DNA from: Clostridiales bacterium UBA6468
GTDB taxonomy: Bacteria > Bacillota > Clostridia > Oscillospirales > Oscillospiraceae
Direction: 5' to 3'
DNA length: 9,256 bases
Assembly (NCBI GenBank): GCA_002436765.1
Contig: DJNI01000028.1
Span: forward strand, 15,692 to 24,947
Below, piece by piece: positions 6,287 through 9,256 of this stretch (positions within the stretch are counted from its first letter, which is position 1; every line of letters starts with the position of its first letter). A program made the translations under genes and the position numbers. A model generated the notes under the pieces. That model was not told the DNA's origin. It saw nothing but the letters and a program-made list of their open reading frames with translations, and did no database searches.

Positions 6287-6990
6287 GTTTCTTCCCTTCC
6301 CTCGTCCAGAATTCCGTATTTTGTCCTGATCCGGTCGAGCTTTTCCAGAAGAGGCTTTCCCAGCACCAGCAGCACGATCGCCGTGGCAATGGCCTGCTGC
6401 AGGTTCACCGGGAACCCGGAAATATAAAACGCCATGGCTCCCTTTAGGGTGATCCTGGACATCACCAGAAATACCGAGCAGGTGTCCAGCAGCGGCCCGA
6501 CAAAAAATGTCACCGCCAGAAGCCCGAAAATCCCCATGACCAGCGGCTTCCGGGGGAGTCTGCCCTGGGCGAATACGAAGCCCGCCAGCATCCCGCCCGC
6601 GCCGTAGGCCATCATCTGCCAGGGCGTGTAGGGGCCTTGGCTGTAGAAAAAGTTGCTTGCCAAAGCGCTGATCGCCCCCACCAGAAAGCCGGACTCCGGG
6701 CCGAAGGCAATTCCCGCGATCATGATAACGGCGAAAATCGCCTTGAAGTTGGGAATGGGGATGGCGACCCGCCCGGCCACCGCCAGGGCGCACATCACCG
6801 CCAGCACCACCAGCTCCCGCGCCTGGGGTCTGCGCCCCTCAAAGGCCAGGAAAAAGGGAATCAGCAGCTCCACGATCACCAGCGTGCTGGTGACGTAAAA
6901 CGCCCGTCCGGACAGTCTGCCGCCCACAATCAGCGTCAGGGGAATCAGCACCAAAAAGACGATTAAGGTAGCAATATGGGACTTCTTCAT
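6283..6990 (-). CDS. ECF transporter S component, probably for a cobamide or precursor
   Basis: Substrate-binding membrane subunit of an energy-coupling factor transporter. The 235 residues have about six hydrophobic segments (roughly 5-25, 32-50, 58-75, 84-113, 125-142, 150-178 and a last one at 194-212, some of which may be re-entrant or merged). The ECF-S-like core reads GRVAIPIPNFKAIFAVIMI (73-91), then GIAFGPESGFLVGAISALAS (93-112) and YTPWQMMAYGAGGMLAGF (121-138). The tail from 213 is charged and cytoplasmic. It is encoded immediately after its own EcfT and EcfA, so this is a dedicated transporter. Substrate cannot be read from motifs. The downstream remodelling and loop-assembly genes suggest cobamides, cobinamide or alpha-ribazole. 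The ATG overlaps the ecfA stop (ATGA), and the downstream gene starts in its own stop codon. Confidence 0.85.
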   Translation of the reverse strand: MKKSHIATLIVFLVLIPLTLIVGGRLSGRAFYVTSTLVIVELLIPFFLAFEGRRPQARELVVLAVMCALAVAGRVAIPIPNFKAIFAVIMIAGIAFGPESGFLVGAISALASNFFYSQGPYTPWQMMAYGAGGMLAGFVFAQGRLPRKPLVMGIFGLLAVTFFVGPLLDTCSVFLVMSRITLKGAMAFYISGFPVNLQQAIATAIVLLVLGKPLLEKLDRIRTKYGILDEGREET

Positions 6991-8624
6991 GCCTTTATCC
7001 CTCGGTTTTGTTTGTAAAGTTCGATCACATCTTCCGCCGTCACCGCATTCCGGAACACATGGCGGCTCATACGGTTTGCGGCGGTGGTATAGAAGCTGTT
7101 GGCGCCGAAGAACCGGCGGGGCGTATCCGTGGTCAGCACCTGCCCGTCAAAGAACATGCTCACCTGGTCGGCATACCTTGCGCAGAACTCCACGTCGTGG
7201 GACACCATGACGACGGTGATGCCCTTGCGTTTCAGCTCAGTCAGGATGGACGCAAAAATTTCCTTGAAAAAGCTGTCGATGCCCTTGGTCGGCTCGTCCA
7301 GCAGAAGCAGCTGGGGCCGGGTCAGCAGCACCTTCGCCAGCGCCGCCCGCTGCTGCTCGCCGCCGGACAGGTCGTAGGGGTGGTGATCCAGCAGCTCCGT
7401 CAGGCGGCACAGCGCCACCGCCTGCTCCATGCGGCGCTGCCGCTCCTCCGGGGGTACAGCCGTGCCGTCAAAGGACTCGTACAGATCCTGCCGGACGGTA
7501 TTTTTCACAAACAGACACCGGGGATCCTGCGGCAGCACGCCCAGCCGCCCGGTGTGGGACACGGCGCCCCGCTGGGGCGTCAGCGCCCCGGACAGCAGAC
7601 CCAGCGTGGTGGATTTGCCCGCGCCGTTGCCGCCCAGCAGCGCCAGCAGCTCGCCCCGGCGCAGCCGGATATCCAGTCCCCGCACCACGTCCTCCGTCTG
7701 ACCGTCGTACCGGAACCACAGTCCCTCGCCGGTGAGCACCGGCTCCCCGGCGGGATAGACCGGCTCCGGCGGCAGCGGCCGCAGCGGATGCGAGCCGCAC
7801 CAGTCCGTCAGGAAGTCCCGTCCCTCCCGCACGGTGATGGGACAGGGCGCGTCCGTCTCCACGGACGCCCAGATGCGCACGGCGGCGGGCATGGCCAGGA
7901 ACATGTCGTGTCCCTGTCCCCGCAGGGCGCGGCACACCGTCTCCGGCGCACCGGCGCACAGCAGCCGCCCGCCGTCCAGCACGGCGGCATGGGTGGCCAG
8001 CGGCAGCGCCTCCTCCAGCCGGTGCTCCGTCAGCAGGACGGTAACGCCCAGCTCCCGGTTCAGTCGCCCCACCGTCTGCAAAAAATCGGCGGCGGCAATG
8101 GGATCCAGCTGGCTGGTGGGCTCGTCCAGTATCAGCAGCCGGGGCTGCATCACCATCACGGAGGCCAGCGCCAGCAGCTGCTTCTGCCCGCCGGACAGCT
8201 CGTCCACCCGCCGGTGGAACCAGTCCTGTATACCGAAGAACGACGCCATCTCCGCCACCCGGCGGCGGATGGCAGGCGTATCGTAGCCCAGACTTTCCAG
8301 CCCGAAGGCCAGCTCGTGCCACACCTTGTCGGTGACGGTCTGCTCCTCCGGGGATTGCAGCACAAAGCCGATGTCCGCCGCCTGACGGCGGGGCGGCAGC
8401 TGCTCCAGCGGCTGCCCATCGAACCACACGCTGCCCTGCACCGTCCCGTGGGGGCGCAGGGAGGGCTTCAGCTGCCGCAGGAGGGTGGTCTTGCCGCAGC
8501 CGGAGGTACCGCACAGCACCCAGAACTCCCCGTCCCGGATGGTCAGCTCCACGTCCGACAGCGCCGGGCGCGTCTGCTGCGGATAGGTGAAGCCATAGTG
8601 CTCCAGCCGCACCAGCTCAGGCAT
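6987..8624 (-). CDS. ecfA: ECF transporter ATPase with two fused nucleotide-binding domains
   Basis: Energises the ECF transporter at the inner face of the membrane. Both ATPase domains are in one 545-residue chain, replacing separate EcfA1 and EcfA2. Domain 1 (about 1-225): Walker A GTSGCGKTT (39-47, K45), Q-loop Q90, signature LSGGQ (143-147), Walker B LLILDEPTS (163-171, E168), switch H201. A linker of about 60 residues follows. Domain 2 (about 295-545): Walker A GGNGAGKST (331-339, K337), Q-loop Q366, signature LSGGE (419-423), Walker B LLLLDEPTK (439-447, E444), switch H476. All catalytic elements look intact in both halves. The C-terminal 45 residues contain a segment seen in ECF ATPases (TTAANRMSRHVF). 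The start overlaps ecfT by 8 bases and has GGAGG 8 bases upstream. The 15-codon in-frame extension to 8669 was rejected. Confidence 0.93.
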   Translation of the reverse strand: MPELVRLEHYGFTYPQQTRPALSDVELTIRDGEFWVLCGTSGCGKTTLLRQLKPSLRPHGTVQGSVWFDGQPLEQLPPRRQAADIGFVLQSPEEQTVTDKVWHELAFGLESLGYDTPAIRRRVAEMASFFGIQDWFHRRVDELSGGQKQLLALASVMVMQPRLLILDEPTSQLDPIAAADFLQTVGRLNRELGVTVLLTEHRLEEALPLATHAAVLDGGRLLCAGAPETVCRALRGQGHDMFLAMPAAVRIWASVETDAPCPITVREGRDFLTDWCGSHPLRPLPPEPVYPAGEPVLTGEGLWFRYDGQTEDVVRGLDIRLRRGELLALLGGNGAGKSTTLGLLSGALTPQRGAVSHTGRLGVLPQDPRCLFVKNTVRQDLYESFDGTAVPPEERQRRMEQAVALCRLTELLDHHPYDLSGGEQQRAALAKVLLTRPQLLLLDEPTKGIDSFFKEIFASILTELKRKGITVVMVSHDVEFCARYADQVSMFFDGQVLTTDTPRRFFGANSFYTTAANRMSRHVFRNAVTAEDVIELYKQNRGIKA

Positions 8625-9256
8625 GATGATTCCCTCCCTTCCGTGCGAGATACAGCCGGCGGGACGCACCGTCCACCAGCACCGGCGTAAAGCATAGCAG
8701 TCCGTAGACCGCGAAAAAGCTGACGGTCAGCGGCGTCACCGCCCCGGCGGACAGCAGCGGATAGTACTGAAAGGCCAGTCCCCCGGCCAGCCCGCCGCCC
8801 AGCAGATACAGCCCGCAGAAGCCCAGCCACAGCAGCATAGCCGCGTCCCGCCGGTCAAGGCGGTACAGGGCGAAGGCCGTGCGCCCCGGCAGACCGTAGC
8901 CCCGGCCGCGCATGCTGTCGGCGGCGATCAGGCCGCTTTCCAGGCTCCATGTGACCACGATGGAGAACACCCGCATGGCGTCCCGCACCCGCTGCCGCAC
9001 AGAGCCGCGCCCGGTATCGCGCCCCAGCTGGCGCTGTGCCTGCGCCACCGTCTGCAGCCGCCGGGTGAACTGCGGCACGAACCGCAGGGTCATGCTCAGA
9101 AGCAGCGACAGCGCCGGGATGAGCCGTCCGAACAGATACACCACCTTGTCGGAGGTGATCACGTCCGTGACGCACACGAACCACAGCACCACAGCGGCCA
9201 GCAGCACGCCGGAGGCGCAGCCGTAGAGGATGCTCTCCAGCGTCAGCGGATTGCCG
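8617..9256 (-). CDS. ecfT: ECF transporter transmembrane subunit EcfT, N-terminus outside the window
   Basis: Membrane scaffold coupling the ATPase to the S component. 212 residues are visible; the beginning lies beyond the right edge, since the frame remains open to base 9256 and reads NPLTLESILYGCASG before the first in-window GTG at 9207. That sequence is typical of EcfT interiors, so 9207 is not the start. Hydrophobic segments are followed by a charged cytoplasmic domain (QFTRRLQTVAQAQRQLG onward) and the coupling-helix motif SMRGRGYGLPGRT, the arginine-glycine signature of EcfT that contacts the ATPases. Further membrane segments follow, and a short basic tail ends in GNHHA. The stop lies inside the start region of ecfA (8-base overlap). 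It is the first visible gene of the operon. Any promoter or cobalamin riboswitch would lie outside the window. Confidence 0.9.
   Translation of the reverse strand, partial: GNPLTLESILYGCASGVLLAAVVLWFVCVTDVITSDKVVYLFGRLIPALSLLLSMTLRFVPQFTRRLQTVAQAQRQLGRDTGRGSVRQRVRDAMRVFSIVVTWSLESGLIAADSMRGRGYGLPGRTAFALYRLDRRDAAMLLWLGFCGLYLLGGGLAGGLAFQYYPLLSAGAVTPLTVSFFAVYGLLCFTPVLVDGASRRLYLARKGGNHHA
8633..8637 (-). promoter_or_regulatory. Ribosome binding site of the fused ecfA
   Basis: GGAGG within AAGGGAGGGA on the - strand, 8 bases before the ATG at 8624-8622 and inside the end of ecfT. It fixes the start used for the ATPase. Confidence 0.8.

Noticed and set aside
7008..8690. A 560-codon open frame on the + strand opposite the ATPase gene
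   Set aside because: It mirrors the GC-rich codons of the fused ecfA, has a Q-, R- and H-rich low-complexity composition, shows no domain, and would read against a clearly functional gene.
9205..9207. GTG at 9207 as the start of EcfT
   Set aside because: The frame stays open to the window edge and encodes conserved EcfT sequence (NPLTLESILYG) before it, so the gene is cut by the window.
2223..9256. Cobalamin riboswitch for the cobamide operon
   Set aside because: It would be expected upstream of the first gene, which begins outside the window; no untranslated leader of suitable length exists between the genes seen here.

Overview
The window looks like chromosome of a GC-rich anaerobic Firmicute, most likely a gut Clostridia of the Oscillospiraceae type. 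This is inferred from gene content (an ECF vitamin transporter with a double ATPase, Clostridia-style CobU and CobS proteins, and a stand-alone hexapeptide-repeat protein next to glmM), strong GGAGG ribosome binding sites and GC-rich third codon positions. No rRNA or other phylogenetic marker is present, so the assignment is tentative. I see no tRNA, rRNA, CRISPR array, insertion sequence or phage gene.

Left part, + strand (110-2173): two genes of amino-sugar and cell-wall precursor metabolism. The first is a left-handed beta-helix protein resembling the acetyltransferase half of GlmU. The second is phosphoglucosamine mutase GlmM, 21 bases downstream. A hairpin at 2186-2211 ends this unit. 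The same hairpin works in the opposite direction for the genes that converge on it.

Right part, - strand (9256 down to 2223): one very compact operon of nine genes, all junctions overlapping or nearly so, whose first gene runs off the right edge. In transcription order: ecfT (partial), a fused two-domain ecfA, an ECF S component, a TIM-barrel protein that I propose is the cobamide-remodelling hydrolase CbiR, cobT, cobU, cobS, a short CobU-like paralogue, and a CobC-type phosphatase. No corrin-ring gene is present.

Read together, the operon describes salvage and remodelling of vitamin B12-type cofactors. The ECF transporter would import cobamides or precursors. The CbiR-like enzyme would open the nucleotide loop and discard the lower ligand. 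CobU would activate the cobinamide end, CobT would make a new alpha-ribazole phosphate, CobS would join the two halves, and CobC would remove the phosphate. The points most worth a second look are the placement of the CbiR candidate between importer and loop-assembly genes, and the two CobU-type proteins whose conserved halves are complementary: one keeps the P-loop and catalytic histidine, while the other keeps the C-terminal motif but has a substituted P-loop.
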